Positions 46,507 to 56,972 of a stretch of 64,000 nucleotides of DNA are shown here, in pieces (position 1 is the stretch's first letter; the number at the start of each line of letters is the position of its first letter). The position numbers and the translations under genes are program-made. This stretch comes from Campylobacter upsaliensis (GTDB lineage: Bacteria; Campylobacterota; Campylobacteria; Campylobacterales; Campylobacteraceae). The DNA lies in contig NZ_LR134372.1 of NCBI RefSeq assembly GCF_900637395.1, forward strand, positions 1,364,001 to 1,428,000, read 5' to 3'. The notes under the pieces are model-generated. The model was not told the origin of the DNA. It made no database searches and was given only the letters and a program-made list of their open reading frames with translations.

Positions 46507-47469
46507 ATGCGTAAAATGACAAAAAGTGTAAGAGCCAATCAGGCTCAAGACTTTAAAAAAATCAATCAAAAAGAGCAATTTGTCCTTAAAGTTTCTATGT
46601 ATTGTGCTTTGATTTTAGCTATTTTTGGTATAGGTTTTGGAATTTTTGTCAAGTCTATGGCAGTGATTTTTGATGGCTTTGTAGCCCTTATAAGCGTGGC
46701 TCTTGGTGCTTTGAGTGTGCTAACTTCGCGTTATATTTATAAAGAAGATGATGAAATTTTTCAATACGGCTATGGGCGTTTTGAACCTATGGTTAATCTT
46801 TTTAAGTCCCTTATTTTAGTGCTTGTATGCACTTATGCTCTTTTTGATGCTCTACATAGTTTATTAAATGGAGGCTACAAAGTGGCTTTTGGTGGAGCAG
46901 CTGTTTATAGTGCTTGTGCTTTTATTTTTTGTGCTGTGCTTTTTATTTATACGCGTTTTTATACGCAGAAATTAGGCTCTGATTTGATTCAAGTAGATAA
47001 TGCTGAGTGGAGAATTGACTGCGTTTTATATTTGGGTGCTTTGGTGGCTTTTGGGACGATTTGGTTTTGTTCTTTTTGGGAATTTGCGTGGCAAAAAGAA
47101 TTTGCTTTTTATATAGACCCCGCACTTTTGACTTTACTTTCTTTAGTGCTTATTTTCACACCTCTTCGCATAGCGATAGCAAATTTTAAAGACTTGATAA
47201 TGCTTGCACCTTTGGAGCTTGATGAGAAGATTACAAAAATTATGGAGAATTTAAGCGAGGAATTTGGCTTTAGCGATTATGATACGCATGTGACTAAATC
47301 GGGTAGATTTTATATGGTAGAAGTCAATATCTTAATGCAAAAAAATTTCCAAGTCAAAAGTCTTAATGAATTTGACCTTATAAGAGAACGCATAGAAAAA
47401 GCCCTTGAAATTCCAAGTTATAAAATCTGGCTTTCCGTAAGCTTTACCGCAGATAAAAAGTGGCTTTAG
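46507..47469 (+). CDS. Cation diffusion facilitator family transporter
   Basis: About 320 residues with roughly five to six membrane segments and a cytoplasmic C-terminal domain (DYDTHVTKSGRFYMVEVNIL). CDF marks: KSMAVIFDGFVALISVALGA and QYGYGRFEPMVNLFKSLIL; the metal site Asp in FDGF-VA and in DNAEWRIDCVLY are visible. Likely exports Zn, Fe or Mn. Start chosen at ATG 46507; ATG 46516 is an equal choice, neither has a strong ribosome site. The stop overlaps fliI by 4 bp convergently. Confidence 0.86.
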   Translation: MRKMTKSVRANQAQDFKKINQKEQFVLKVSMYCALILAIFGIGFGIFVKSMAVIFDGFVALISVALGALSVLTSRYIYKEDDEIFQYGYGRFEPMVNLFKSLILVLVCTYALFDALHSLLNGGYKVAFGGAAVYSACAFIFCAVLFIYTRFYTQKLGSDLIQVDNAEWRIDCVLYLGALVAFGTIWFCSFWEFAWQKEFAFYIDPALLTLLSLVLIFTPLRIAIANFKDLIMLAPLELDEKITKIMENLSEEFGFSDYDTHVTKSGRFYMVEVNILMQKNFQVKSLNEFDLIRERIEKALEIPSYKIWLSVSFTADKKWL

Positions 47470-48824
47470 CTGTTAGGATTAGGCAGAGTAGCGACACTTA
47501 CAGGCTGAGGGGCGACTTGAGCATTGATTTGACTTAAAAGTTCTAAGGTTTCGGCAAATTCCACACTTTGCTCTGGAGTTTGGCTAAGAAATTTTTGCAT
47601 TAAGTCCTTTTTCATAATGGCTTCATCAAGCTCTTTATCGCTACCTTTTTGATAGGCTCCTATGCGAAGTAACACTTCATTTTCTTTCAAAAGTGAGCTA
47701 AGGCGTTTAAATTTCCTTGCATTATTTTTATGTGTATCACTGATAATATCGCTCATCACCCTTGAAGCTGAATTTTGGATATTAATAGGCGGATAAATCC
47801 CAAAGTCCGTTAGCTCTCTACTTAGCACGATATGCCCATCAAGAATTGACCTGCTTTGATCGGCTATAGGATCACTCATATCATCTCCATCGACTAGCAC
47901 GGTAAAAAATGCCGTGATTGTGCCCTTACCCTCTTCTTTTCCCGTTCTTTCCATAAGTTGAGGCAAAAGACTTAACACACTTGGCGGATAGCCCTTAGTC
48001 GTAGGCGGCTCTCCTAAAGCCAAGCCTATCTCTCTTTGTGCCATAGCAAAACGCGTAACGCTATCCATAATAAAAAGCACATCTTTGCCCTGCTCTTTAA
48101 AATACTCCGCCACACTCATCGCACAAAAAGCACCATATTTACGCATTAAAGCACTATCATCACTTGTAGCCACGATGATGACGGTATTATCTAGCTTTCC
48201 ACCAAGATTTTTTTGGATAAATTCAGGGATTTCACGCCCTCTTTCACCGATGAGTGCTATGACCTTGATGGGGGCTTTTGAATTTTTGACTATCATACCC
48301 ATTAAGGTTGATTTACCCACGCCACTTCCAGCAAAAATTCCAAGCTTTTGCCCCACACCGCAAGTTAAAAGCCCATCAATAGTCTTAACCCCTGTGGGAA
48401 AAATTTCTTCAATCAAACCTCTTTTCATCGCATCAATGGGCGAACGCATTATAGGCATAAATTGCGTAATTTCAATCGCCCCTTTACCATCTTTTGGCTT
48501 CATAAAAGGATCAACCACACGCCCTAAAAGTGCATCGCTTACGCCTATTTGCATCCCTGCATCGCTTAAAAAAGCTCTATCGCCTATCTTAAAGCCCTCG
48601 ATGAAAGAAAAGGGGCTAAGATAGCTAAATTGTGCTTTGACCTCCACGACCATAGCTAGAGTTTGCAAATTTTCATTTTCATTTGAAATGAGTCTTACTA
48701 TATCACCAACACTCGTTTTAAGTCCTTGAATTTCTATATTTGTGGCGGAAATTTTTGTGATTTCTCCAAAAACGGAAGCTAAATTTTCATCTTTTAACTT
48801 TTTCCTAAGTTTTTCTAAGCTCAC
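47466..48824 (-). CDS. fliI: Flagellum-specific ATPase
   Basis: A 452-residue F1-beta-like ATPase of the flagellar type III export apparatus. Walker A GSGVGKST at 166-173, Walker B VLFIMDSVTRFAMAQREIGL, SRELTDFGIYPPI. Alone among housekeeping genes here. Confidence 0.97.
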   Translation of the reverse strand: MSLEKLRKKLKDENLASVFGEITKISATNIEIQGLKTSVGDIVRLISNENENLQTLAMVVEVKAQFSYLSPFSFIEGFKIGDRAFLSDAGMQIGVSDALLGRVVDPFMKPKDGKGAIEITQFMPIMRSPIDAMKRGLIEEIFPTGVKTIDGLLTCGVGQKLGIFAGSGVGKSTLMGMIVKNSKAPIKVIALIGERGREIPEFIQKNLGGKLDNTVIIVATSDDSALMRKYGAFCAMSVAEYFKEQGKDVLFIMDSVTRFAMAQREIGLALGEPPTTKGYPPSVLSLLPQLMERTGKEEGKGTITAFFTVLVDGDDMSDPIADQSRSILDGHIVLSRELTDFGIYPPINIQNSASRVMSDIISDTHKNNARKFKRLSSLLKENEVLLRIGAYQKGSDKELDEAIMKKDLMQKFLSQTPEQSVEFAETLELLSQINAQVAPQPVSVATLPNPNS

Positions 48825-48845
48825 CTTTTATCCTTGACTTTAAAT

Positions 48846-49763
48846 TTAGAAAAATTCCTCGATTTTTGTTCGCATTAAATTGGCATTATCAATGCGGTTT
48901 ATCATATCCCTAAAAGCGGAAGCATCCTTGTATCCTTTAGAATATTCGTGTAGATGTTTGCGAAAAATGCTCACTCCCATAGCCTTATAATGCTTTATCA
49001 TCTCATCAAAATGCGTTAAAATAATTCGCTTTTTAAGTGCTTTATCCACGCTTTTCCCCTCTTTAATTTCGTAAAAAATCCAAGGATTGCCCACACTCGC
49101 TCTACCTATCATCAAGCCTTCGCAAGCAGTGATTTTAAGCACTTCTTTAGCATTTTGAGCGTTAATGTCGCCATTAGCAATGACGGGGATTTTCACGCTT
49201 TTTTTTGCCTTAGCTATGGAATTATAGTCCGCACTTCCGCTATAAAGTTGCTTTCTCGTTCGTCCGTGTATGCTGATAAAATCGACCCCAAGCTCTTCGC
49301 AAATTTTTGCCATTTTTTCAGGGTATTTTTCATTAAAGCCTAATCTAAATTTCACGCTTGTAAATTGCTTTTTATTATGCGTTTTAATCACTCCAACAAG
49401 TCTTTTAAAAAGGTCTAAATTTTCAAGCAAAGCACTGCCTGCACATTGTTTAACGACCTTATTGACAGGGCAACCGCAGTTAAAATCAATGCCGTCTATA
49501 AAATCGAGTTCATTTAAGATTAAGACCGCTTTTTTGAGAATTTCTTCATCTCCTCCAGCAATTTGCACGATATAAGGCGTTTCGAAAGGCGTTTTTTCAA
49601 GCATTTTAAGGCTTTTTTGACTTTCATAAACTAAGGCATTTGAGCTTATCATTTCACTTATAGTAACATCAGCACCAAATTGCTTAACAACACTACGAAA
49701 AGGCGGATCTGTAAAACCTGCCATAGGTGCTAAAAATAAGGGATTTACTTTAAAATCAATCAT
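48846..49763 (-). CDS. dusB: tRNA-dihydrouridine synthase
   Basis: A 305-residue FMN enzyme. LFLAPMAGFTDPPFRSVVKQ start, catalytic Cys98 in DFNCGCPVNKVV, FISIHGRTRKQLYSG, PVIANGDINA, GLMIGRASVGNPW. Overlaps the next upstream gene by 4 bp. Confidence 0.95.
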   Translation of the reverse strand: MIDFKVNPLFLAPMAGFTDPPFRSVVKQFGADVTISEMISSNALVYESQKSLKMLEKTPFETPYIVQIAGGDEEILKKAVLILNELDFIDGIDFNCGCPVNKVVKQCAGSALLENLDLFKRLVGVIKTHNKKQFTSVKFRLGFNEKYPEKMAKICEELGVDFISIHGRTRKQLYSGSADYNSIAKAKKSVKIPVIANGDINAQNAKEVLKITACEGLMIGRASVGNPWIFYEIKEGKSVDKALKKRIILTHFDEMIKHYKAMGVSIFRKHLHEYSKGYKDASAFRDMINRIDNANLMRTKIEEFF

Positions 49764-50743
49764 ATGATAAGACGATTTAAATCAAATTTAATATTTTTTT
49801 CTCTTAAGGCAAGAACGGCTTTAAAATCGCTCAATTCTTCCTTATTTCTAATTTGATTTTCCAATTCTTCAAACATAGAAAACTCGGCTAATAAATATAA
49901 ATAAGCTCTTAAAGCTTCGCTTTTGGTATTTTTAATTTTTAAGAAAATATTAATAATAGCGTCCGGATTAAAGCATTTAACACACATTTTTGCAGCAGAT
50001 AAATACTCAGCCTCATTTAAATTTGCCATTTCGATTAAGACTTCAAATTCAGCTAAAGAAAGTTCTAAATTGCCATCCTTAAAACGCTTGATAAGGCTTA
50101 AAATTTGCTCATTTGTTTTGCTTATTTTAAGATTTTTAATTTGCTCATAAGTGCCTTTTTGAAGCACCATTTCAAAAGCTAATTTTTCAAACTCTGTGCT
50201 AATTTCATTTAAATTTTTAAGTTTAGAATAGGCATAATCTAAGTCATTTTTAAGACGATTTTTTTCGTTTTGTAAAATGAGAGGGTTATTTTTGTCGAGT
50301 TTAAATTTGTTAAGATTTTGTGTTTCGCCTTTTTTGAGAGCTTCAAGCAAATCCAAAAGGTCGTTAATGGCGTGAAAATCGGCATTTTTTGTGCCATTTT
50401 TTAAGCTTTTACAAAGCTCACTTACTCGCTTAAATTCTTTGGTGTAAAAAGAAATTTTGCTTTCTTTTTCTAAAAGCAAATCTTTAGCAAAGTCCTCAAA
50501 TTTCGCCGCATCTTTAAAGAAATGTTTGAATTTTAAATATCTTAAAAAAGCATAAAAGCTCATATGTGTTAAGGCTAAGACAAAATAAAAAACTAAGGGT
50601 AAAATAAGCCAAAGCATAATGGGTAAATTTAAAGCAAAAGTTCCCAAAACAAGCTCATAATAGCCCAAATTAAGATAAAACATAAAAGCTACAATTAAAG
50701 CGATATAAATCAAACTTGCTAAAATAAAGAGTCGAATTTTCAT
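49760..50743 (-). CDS. Conserved Campylobacter membrane protein, unknown function
   Basis: A 327-residue protein. Two hydrophobic segments at the N-terminus (LFILASLIYIALIVAFMFYL; IMLWLILPLVFYFVLALTHM), then a long, charged, mostly helical cytoplasmic part with repeated Lys/Leu/Asn-rich helices. No family recognised. It lies between dusB and the DksA-type gene with 4-bp overlaps on both sides, an order also found in C. jejuni (Cj0123c-Cj0125c). Confidence 0.8.
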   Translation of the reverse strand: MKIRLFILASLIYIALIVAFMFYLNLGYYELVLGTFALNLPIMLWLILPLVFYFVLALTHMSFYAFLRYLKFKHFFKDAAKFEDFAKDLLLEKESKISFYTKEFKRVSELCKSLKNGTKNADFHAINDLLDLLEALKKGETQNLNKFKLDKNNPLILQNEKNRLKNDLDYAYSKLKNLNEISTEFEKLAFEMVLQKGTYEQIKNLKISKTNEQILSLIKRFKDGNLELSLAEFEVLIEMANLNEAEYLSAAKMCVKCFNPDAIINIFLKIKNTKSEALRAYLYLLAEFSMFEELENQIRNKEELSDFKAVLALREKNIKFDLNRLII

Positions 50744-51096
50744 TGCATATTTCCTTTTTCTACGATTTCCCTACAAACAATACAATATCTCGCGTGAGGT
50801 TTTACTTTAAGCCGCTCTATATCGATAAGCTCATCGCAAGATTCACAAATACCATAATTTTTATGCTGAATTTTTTTAAGTGATTCCTCTATCTCTTTTA
50901 ATTCTTGTTTTAAATTCGCACTAATGGCAAAGTCGATTTGGGAATTAATCTCTATGGTTGAAAAATCGACACTATCACTTGGCGCTGAATTATGCAAAGC
51001 CTCGATTTCTTTTGAATTGCTTTGGATATTTTCTAAGATGATTTTTTTACGCTCTTGTAAGAAATTTTCAAAAAATTTTAAATCGCTTGTTTTCAT
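50740..51096 (-). CDS. DksA/TraR-family zinc-finger protein
   Basis: A 118-residue protein: coiled coil then the C4 zinc finger CESCDELIDIERLKVKP with C at the end of RYCIVC. DksA-type proteins bind the RNA polymerase secondary channel with ppGpp. In C. jejuni the homologue (Cj0125c) affects stable-RNA control. Confidence 0.9.
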   Translation of the reverse strand: MKTSDLKFFENFLQERKKIILENIQSNSKEIEALHNSAPSDSVDFSTIEINSQIDFAISANLKQELKEIEESLKKIQHKNYGICESCDELIDIERLKVKPHARYCIVCREIVEKGNMQ

Positions 51097-51104
51097 TAAA
51101 ACTC

Positions 51105-51554
51105 CTATTTGTGATATGGGTGATTATGATTAATACAAAAAGCCCTATAAAGTTGCTCTAACAACAAAATTTTTACAAAATGATGTGCTAAGGTTAGACG
51201 ACTAAGGGCGAGATTAAAGTCAAATTGATTAAGCATTTGCGCTCTAAAACCATAAGCGCCACCTATAAAAAAACTCATTTCACTTTTATTTTCTAGCAAT
51301 TTTGCAAATTCAAGGCTATTAAGTTCTGTCCCCCTTTCATCTAAAAGCACACAAAAGCCTCTTTTTTTGGGTAAAAACGCCTCTTCATAGCTTTTTTGTG
51401 CGTTTTGCGTTCCTTGAATTTGGGCTTTGGCTATTTTTTTATCAAAAAGATTATGCTCTTTTAAGATGGCGTATTTGGAGATAAGTTTTGTATATTTTTC
51501 ACTCAAAAATGCCAAATCCTCGCTTTTTTGCAAGTAGAAAATATTAAGTTGCAA
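51105..51554 (-). CDS. rlmH: 23S rRNA pseudouridine1915 N3-methyltransferase
   Basis: A 149-residue SPOUT methyltransferase. [27 protein letters not shown] (AdoMet knot) and the C-terminal [17 protein letters not shown] are diagnostic. Confidence 0.95.
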   Translation of the reverse strand: MQLNIFYLQKSEDLAFLSEKYTKLISKYAILKEHNLFDKKIAKAQIQGTQNAQKSYEEAFLPKKRGFCVLLDERGTELNSLEFAKLLENKSEMSFFIGGAYGFRAQMLNQFDFNLALSRLTLAHHFVKILLLEQLYRAFCINHNHPYHK

Positions 51555-51555
51555 A

Positions 51556-52398
51556 TTATTTTCCGTTAAAAAATTTCAAAGCATCGCTAATGAATTGTTT
51601 TTGAGATGCTCTTTCGATAATATTGTCAATTAGTCCATGTTCTAATAAAAATTCCGCCCTTTGAAAGCCCTCAGGTAAGTCTGCTCCTATGGTCTGCTTA
51701 ATCACTCTTGCACCTGCAAAGCCCACAAGTGCGCCGGGTTCAGCGATGATTAAATCTCCAAGCCAAGCAAAAGAAGCTGAAACTCCACCAAAGGTTGGGT
51801 CTGTTAAAATGCTAATGTAGGGCAATTTTTCTTTACTAAGAAGTTTTAAAGCGGCACTTGTTTTACTCATTTGCATTAAAGAGTAGGTGCTTTCTTGCAT
51901 TCTAGCGCCCCCACTTGCACTAACGATAACTAAAGAGCTTTTTGTGCTAATAGCTCTTTGCACGGCACGGACGATTTTTTCGCCCTCCACAGAACCAAAA
52001 CTTCCTCCCATAAAGGCAAAATCAAAAACAACAAGCTGAGTCTTTAAGCCATTGATTGTGCATTCTCCGCTTATAACGGAGCTTTTACGCCCTGTTTTAC
52101 TCTCTCCCTCGCTTAAACGCTTTTTGTAAGATTTGCTATCGACAAATTTTAAAGGATCGATTGCTTCCAAATTTTTATCAAATTCCATAAAGCTTCCCGC
52201 GTCGCTTAAAAGCTCTATGCGTTTGCTCGCAGAAATTCTCATATGATAAGAGCATTTAGGGCAAACATCAAAACAGCTTTCTATCTCTTTATAATACATC
52301 AAAGCGTGGCAAGAAGGGCATTTTACCCAGTGATTGGGTGCTTCGTGGGGGCTTGATTGTTTTTTTCTAATTTTGGAAAATATATCGGTAAAATTCAT
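51556..52398 (-). CDS. accD: Acetyl-CoA carboxylase carboxyltransferase subunit beta
   Basis: A 280-residue subunit. N-terminal zinc finger CPSC ... CPKC (about 28-50); crotonase-like core with [38 protein letters not shown] and [13 protein letters not shown]. Makes malonyl-CoA with AccA. Confidence 0.98.
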   Translation of the reverse strand: MNFTDIFSKIRKKQSSPHEAPNHWVKCPSCHALMYYKEIESCFDVCPKCSYHMRISASKRIELLSDAGSFMEFDKNLEAIDPLKFVDSKSYKKRLSEGESKTGRKSSVISGECTINGLKTQLVVFDFAFMGGSFGSVEGEKIVRAVQRAISTKSSLVIVSASGGARMQESTYSLMQMSKTSAALKLLSKEKLPYISILTDPTFGGVSASFAWLGDLIIAEPGALVGFAGARVIKQTIGADLPEGFQRAEFLLEHGLIDNIIERASQKQFISDALKFFNGK

Positions 52399-52407
52399 TT
52401 TTAACCT

Positions 52408-54624
52408 TTAAAATCTTGTTCCGAGATTAAACTCAAAAGAGCTGGTTTCATCGCCGGGCTTATCATTAAGCGCCTTGGCGAAGACAACTTGTAAAGGACC
52501 TATAGGTGTAATCCACTCTATGCCAAAACCCGTGCTCATTCTTTGCATATCGTCAATTTGCGTTTTACCTATGGCACCATAATCGAAAAATACGCTTCCG
52601 CGTAATTTAATCCTATCAATGAGTGGAAAACTAAGCTCAAAAGAATTTGCAAAAGCTATCGTTCCACCTATCTCATCGCCCCACTGGTTTCTAGGGCTTA
52701 CCGTGCGGTTTTCAAAACCACGCAAAGAACGTATACCGCCCAAATAAACACGCTGATTAATCGGCAAATAGCCTTGATCCCACACCTTATAAAAACTCGC
52801 CTTGTAGCGATAAATCAAATCATAGCCTATAAAATCTTCCAAACCTTGATAAAAATTAAAATTCGATTTAGAATATAAAAATTGCTGATCCCCACCAATG
52901 CCAGCAAATTCAAGGCTTGAAGAAGCTATAATCCCAGATCTTGGCAGATAATAATCATCTGTATTGTTAAAACTTATCGCGGGTGTAATGGAGCTTTTAA
53001 TCGTCTCACCTAAATCATAACCCGTTCTTATAAGCGTTGGGCTTAGATGATAAATATCACTTTGCTCTAAATTATAAGTTAAGCTTGCATTAAAATAACG
53101 CCAAAATTGCCTACCAAGCGTGATATCAAAGCCGTAATTTTGCTCTGAGTATTCGTTCCACTCATAATCATTTGAATAAAGTGAACCGCCGAGACTATAT
53201 TCGCTATCGGCTATTCTTGGATTAGTTATATTAATTCTGCCTGAAAGCGTTTCATCACTTTTATCTATGCTAACTGAACTTTTAATGCCTGAACCAAAAA
53301 TATTACTATCCGAAAGAGAAGCGTTAAGGAGCATTCCATCGCTTGAGCTATATCCTATACCTCCTGAAATTGCTCCTGTGGCAGCCTCTTTCACTTCGAC
53401 AACTAAATCTATATGTGTTTCATCAACTCTTTCTTCTTTTATATCCACACTTTCAAAATAAGAGGTTCTTCTTAATGCGTTGATTGATTCTTGAAGATCA
53501 GTTCTATGATAAAGATTGCCCTCTGTGAGAAAAAGCTCTCTACGCACGACTCTATCGACCGTGCGTGAATTTCCAGAAATGATGACATTTCTTATATAAA
53601 CTTTTTCATTTGGCACGACTTGAAACACAATGCTTACCTCGTGCGTTTGATTATTTTTTTGGATATCGGGAAAAACTTGAGCAAAAGCATATCCTAAATC
53701 CGCACTTTTTGTTTCTATAGTTTTAAGGTCTTTTCTTACATCCTCTATATTAACTATATCTTTAACCTGTGATTCAAGCTCTTCTAAAATTTCTTGATTT
53801 TCTTCATCACTAAAAAGAGGATTTTTGATTTGTATATCGATGATTTTATAAGGCTCACCCTCTTTGATAAAATAAGTCAAATCCGCCTTATAAGTGTCGG
53901 TATATGTTTTAAGAAAAGGTGAAGAAACTTGCACATCTAAATAGCCTTCTTTCATATATTCATCGCTAATTCTAGCACTATCGTTAGCAAGTTCAAAAAT
54001 TTTGAGTTTGCCATCGTTTCTACCCCACATCCAGCCCATAAATTCACGCTCTTTATTAGTAACCGCAGGTTCAATATCGCCATAAGATAGCTCTTTGCTT
54101 CCGCTAAGATGAACTTTATCTATGATGATATTTTCACCACGATTGACAATAAATTCTAGCTCTAGACTTTCTGTATTTTCAAGTTTTTTTTGCTTGACTT
54201 CAACCACAGTATCAAAATAACTTTTTGCTTCATAATAGCCCTTAATTCTCTCTTTTGCCTCTTTTAAAGAAGTCTCATCAAGCAAAGTTCCTCTTTTAAG
54301 CCCTAAAAGACTTTCTAAATGTTTTCTATCATTTGAAGCTATACCCGTGATGGTGATTTTAGCGACACTTGGTTTTTCCTTAAATTTGAAAGTTAAAATT
54401 CCATTATTTTCTTCAACGACAATGTTTTGAAAATAATTTTGTTTATAAAGATTTAAAATAGCTGTGTTAATTTTCGCTTCGTTAAACTCTTCGCCTTTTT
54501 TAAGTCCTGTAAGACTTAATGCCGTTTCATTAGAGAGATGATATAAGCCGCTAAATTGAATATCTTTTATATTTGCTGCGCTCAAAAAGGGTGCTAAGGC
54601 ACAAATACTGATGAGTTTTTTCAT
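52408..54624 (-). CDS. bamA: Outer membrane protein assembly factor BamA
   Basis: A 738-residue Omp85 protein. Signal peptide MKKLISICALAPFLSAANI, POTRA repeats to about residue 400, 16-strand barrel with LGGIRSLRGFENRTVSPRNQ (lid/loop L6 with RGF) and the barrel-end Phe in SFEFNLGTRF. Inserts outer-membrane proteins. First gene of the minus-strand set down to dusB. Confidence 0.97.
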   Translation of the reverse strand: MKKLISICALAPFLSAANIKDIQFSGLYHLSNETALSLTGLKKGEEFNEAKINTAILNLYKQNYFQNIVVEENNGILTFKFKEKPSVAKITITGIASNDRKHLESLLGLKRGTLLDETSLKEAKERIKGYYEAKSYFDTVVEVKQKKLENTESLELEFIVNRGENIIIDKVHLSGSKELSYGDIEPAVTNKEREFMGWMWGRNDGKLKIFELANDSARISDEYMKEGYLDVQVSSPFLKTYTDTYKADLTYFIKEGEPYKIIDIQIKNPLFSDEENQEILEELESQVKDIVNIEDVRKDLKTIETKSADLGYAFAQVFPDIQKNNQTHEVSIVFQVVPNEKVYIRNVIISGNSRTVDRVVRRELFLTEGNLYHRTDLQESINALRRTSYFESVDIKEERVDETHIDLVVEVKEAATGAISGGIGYSSSDGMLLNASLSDSNIFGSGIKSSVSIDKSDETLSGRINITNPRIADSEYSLGGSLYSNDYEWNEYSEQNYGFDITLGRQFWRYFNASLTYNLEQSDIYHLSPTLIRTGYDLGETIKSSITPAISFNNTDDYYLPRSGIIASSSLEFAGIGGDQQFLYSKSNFNFYQGLEDFIGYDLIYRYKASFYKVWDQGYLPINQRVYLGGIRSLRGFENRTVSPRNQWGDEIGGTIAFANSFELSFPLIDRIKLRGSVFFDYGAIGKTQIDDMQRMSTGFGIEWITPIGPLQVVFAKALNDKPGDETSSFEFNLGTRF

Positions 54625-54657
54625 ATTACTTTACCTATTTTGTGATTAAAAATTGTG

Positions 54658-54663
54658 TATAAT
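54658..54663 (+). promoter_or_regulatory. Putative -10 box for tyrA
   Basis: TATAAT in TTGTGTATAATAGC, 45 bp before the ATG at 54708, in the spacer divergent from bamA. Confidence 0.6.
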
Positions 54664-54707
54664 AGCAAAGAAAATTTAACAATCTTTAAAGTAGCTAGGG
54701 GAAGTAG

Positions 54708-55535
54708 ATGAAAGTGGGAATTATAGGGCTTGGGCTAATGGGAGGTTCTTTAGGACTTTGCCTAAAAGAAAATAAGCTTATTAGTAGTGTTTATGGGTTA
54801 GATTTAGACGCTCAAAATGCTAAAGATGCTTTAAAGCTTGGGCTGATTCACGAATTAATTGGTTTTGATAAGCTTTCAAATTGCGATATTATCTTCATCG
54901 CTACGCCTGTTAATGCCATTATAGAAATTTTACAAAATTTAAAAGAATTGCCAAAAACAACGACCATTATAGAACTTGGTAGCACAAAAAGAAAGATAGT
55001 GGAGAGCTTACCCACTACTTTAATCAAGCAAACTATTTTCGCACATCCTATGGCAGGGACGGAAAATAGCGGACCAAAAGCCGCTTTTAAGGAGCTTTAT
55101 AAGGACGCTGTTTGTGTGCTTTGCGATAGTGAAGTGGCTGATGATTTACACCAAAAAAGAGCGGTGGAAATTTTCTCTCATCTTGGTATGCGTATTGTAT
55201 TTATGGATAGCATTTCACACGATCATCACACGGCGATTATTTCTCATTTACCTCACGCCATTAGTTTTTCTTTGGCAAATTATGTTATGCGTGAAGAAGA
55301 TAGAAGAAATATCGCTTATCTTGGCGGTCCTTCTTTTAAGGGAATGTGTCGTATCGCTAAATCTTCGCCCTTAATGTGGGGGGGAATTTTTACGCAAAAT
55401 AAAGAAAATATCCTAGCATCCATAGAACATTTTCAAGAAGAACTAGAAAATTGCAAAAAAATGCTGGAAAATTGTGATGAAAATAAGCTTAAAAAATGGA
55501 TGGAAAAAGCAAATCATTTAAGAGAAATTTTATAA
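54708..55535 (+). CDS. tyrA: Prephenate dehydrogenase
   Basis: A 275-residue enzyme of tyrosine synthesis. NAD fold VGIIGLGLMGGSLGLCLKEN; catalytic His in FAHPMAGTENSGPKAA; SHLPHAISFSLANY. No fused chorismate mutase. RBS AGGGGAAG. Confidence 0.95.
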   Translation: MKVGIIGLGLMGGSLGLCLKENKLISSVYGLDLDAQNAKDALKLGLIHELIGFDKLSNCDIIFIATPVNAIIEILQNLKELPKTTTIIELGSTKRKIVESLPTTLIKQTIFAHPMAGTENSGPKAAFKELYKDAVCVLCDSEVADDLHQKRAVEIFSHLGMRIVFMDSISHDHHTAIISHLPHAISFSLANYVMREEDRRNIAYLGGPSFKGMCRIAKSSPLMWGGIFTQNKENILASIEHFQEELENCKKMLENCDENKLKKWMEKANHLREIL

Positions 55536-55598
55536 TTTACTTTATATTAATTTAAAAATACTATAAATTCCCTATATTACTTTAGATATTTAGGAAAA

Positions 55599-56972
55599 AT
55601 GATGGCGAGGAAAAAAACAAGGAATTTATTGTGGCTTTTGATTATTATTTTATTATTTTTGGGTAGTTTTTTTATTTTAAATTTAAGCATCTTTGAGAAA
55701 AATGCTCCGCAAATTCTTGTTGAAGATACACTTTATACCAATCTTAAATCCCCACTTTTAGTCAAAGTCAAAGATGAAGAAAATGCGGTAAAATCCATCA
55801 AAATCGTTCTTAAAAAAGATGATAATGACCCAGGAGTGATCTTAGCAGATGGTAAAATCAAGCAGGATAAAGAAGTCTCTTTACAAATCAATCTTCCCAA
55901 ACAAGCCTATAAAGACAAAACAAATTCTTATTTTTTAGAAATTTGGGCGAAGGATACAAGTTTTTGGAATTTTAATGGAAATGAAGCTTATAAAAAAGTT
56001 GTAGTTATGATTGACAATGAGGCTCCTAAATTAAATATCATTAGCAATTCTTATAATATAGAGCAAGGAGGAGCAGCAAGTGTCGTTTTTAAGGCTGAGG
56101 ATGCGAATTTAAAAGAACTTTTTATAGAAACAAATAAGGGTCGAATTTTTAAGGTTACACCTTATCTTAAGAAAGATTATTACGCCGCTTTAATCGCTTG
56201 GGACGCAAAAGATGAGGAATTTAGAGCCTATGTTATCGCAAAAGATGCGGCAGGAAATATTGCAAAAGAACGCATAAGATATTATCTTTTAAATCGAAAA
56301 TACCGCGTTTCTAATATTAACTTAAGCGATAAATTCTTAGACGGAAAAATAGAAAGTTTAGTCTCCATATACGCTCCTAAAAACAATACCTTTACGCGTT
56401 TTGAAAAATTTAAATTTGTAAATGAAACCTTAAGACTCTCAAATGAAGAGCTTATTCATAAAATCACTTCTGCCGTTCCTGAAGAAAGCTTTGGAGAATT
56501 TAATATTAATTTATTTTTACCTTTAAAAAATGCCGCTAAGGTTGCCGATTTTGCTGACCATAGATATTATTCTTATAATGGGCAGTTTGTGAGCGATTCT
56601 TATCATATGGGGCTTGATTTAGCTAGCACGAGCGAAGCACCTATTATTAGCAATAATACTGGAAAGGTTGTGTTCGCTGAAGAAAATGGAATTTATGGGC
56701 TTAATCTCATACTTTATCACGGCTTTGGAATTTATAGCCTTTATGGACATTGCTCCTCATCTAATGTCGAGCTTAATGAAAATGTAGCGAAAGATAGCAT
56801 TATTGCTAAAACAGGCGTAAGCGGCTTGGCTTTGGGAGATCATTTGCATTTTGGAATTTTAGTGCAAGGAGTTGAGACAAGACCTGAGCAATGGCAAGAT
56901 AAAAAATGGCTAGAAAATAATATCTATAAGGTGTTTAATGACGCTAAAAAAGTGATAATGGGGACAAGATGA
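55599..56972 (+). CDS. M23-family peptidoglycan endopeptidase, membrane-anchored
   Basis: A 457-residue protein. N-terminal anchor LLWLLIIILLFLGSFFILNL, a beta-rich middle, and a C-terminal LytM domain with SYHMGLDLAS (H-x3-D), GFGIYSLYGHCS and GDHLHFGILV (HxH), all zinc ligands present. Homologues set cell helicity in Campylobacter (Pgp3 type) or Helicobacter (Csd1-3); which one is not decided here. The stop overlaps lpxC by 4 bp. Confidence 0.92.
   Translation: MMARKKTRNLLWLLIIILLFLGSFFILNLSIFEKNAPQILVEDTLYTNLKSPLLVKVKDEENAVKSIKIVLKKDDNDPGVILADGKIKQDKEVSLQINLPKQAYKDKTNSYFLEIWAKDTSFWNFNGNEAYKKVVVMIDNEAPKLNIISNSYNIEQGGAASVVFKAEDANLKELFIETNKGRIFKVTPYLKKDYYAALIAWDAKDEEFRAYVIAKDAAGNIAKERIRYYLLNRKYRVSNINLSDKFLDGKIESLVSIYAPKNNTFTRFEKFKFVNETLRLSNEELIHKITSAVPEESFGEFNINLFLPLKNAAKVADFADHRYYSYNGQFVSDSYHMGLDLASTSEAPIISNNTGKVVFAEENGIYGLNLILYHGFGIYSLYGHCSSSNVELNENVAKDSIIAKTGVSGLALGDHLHFGILVQGVETRPEQWQDKKWLENNIYKVFNDAKKVIMGTR

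Noticed and set aside
48085-48624. Plus-strand 179-codon frame opposite fliI
   Set aside because: Antisense shadow of the FliI catalytic core; codon content is reversed Walker-region sequence.
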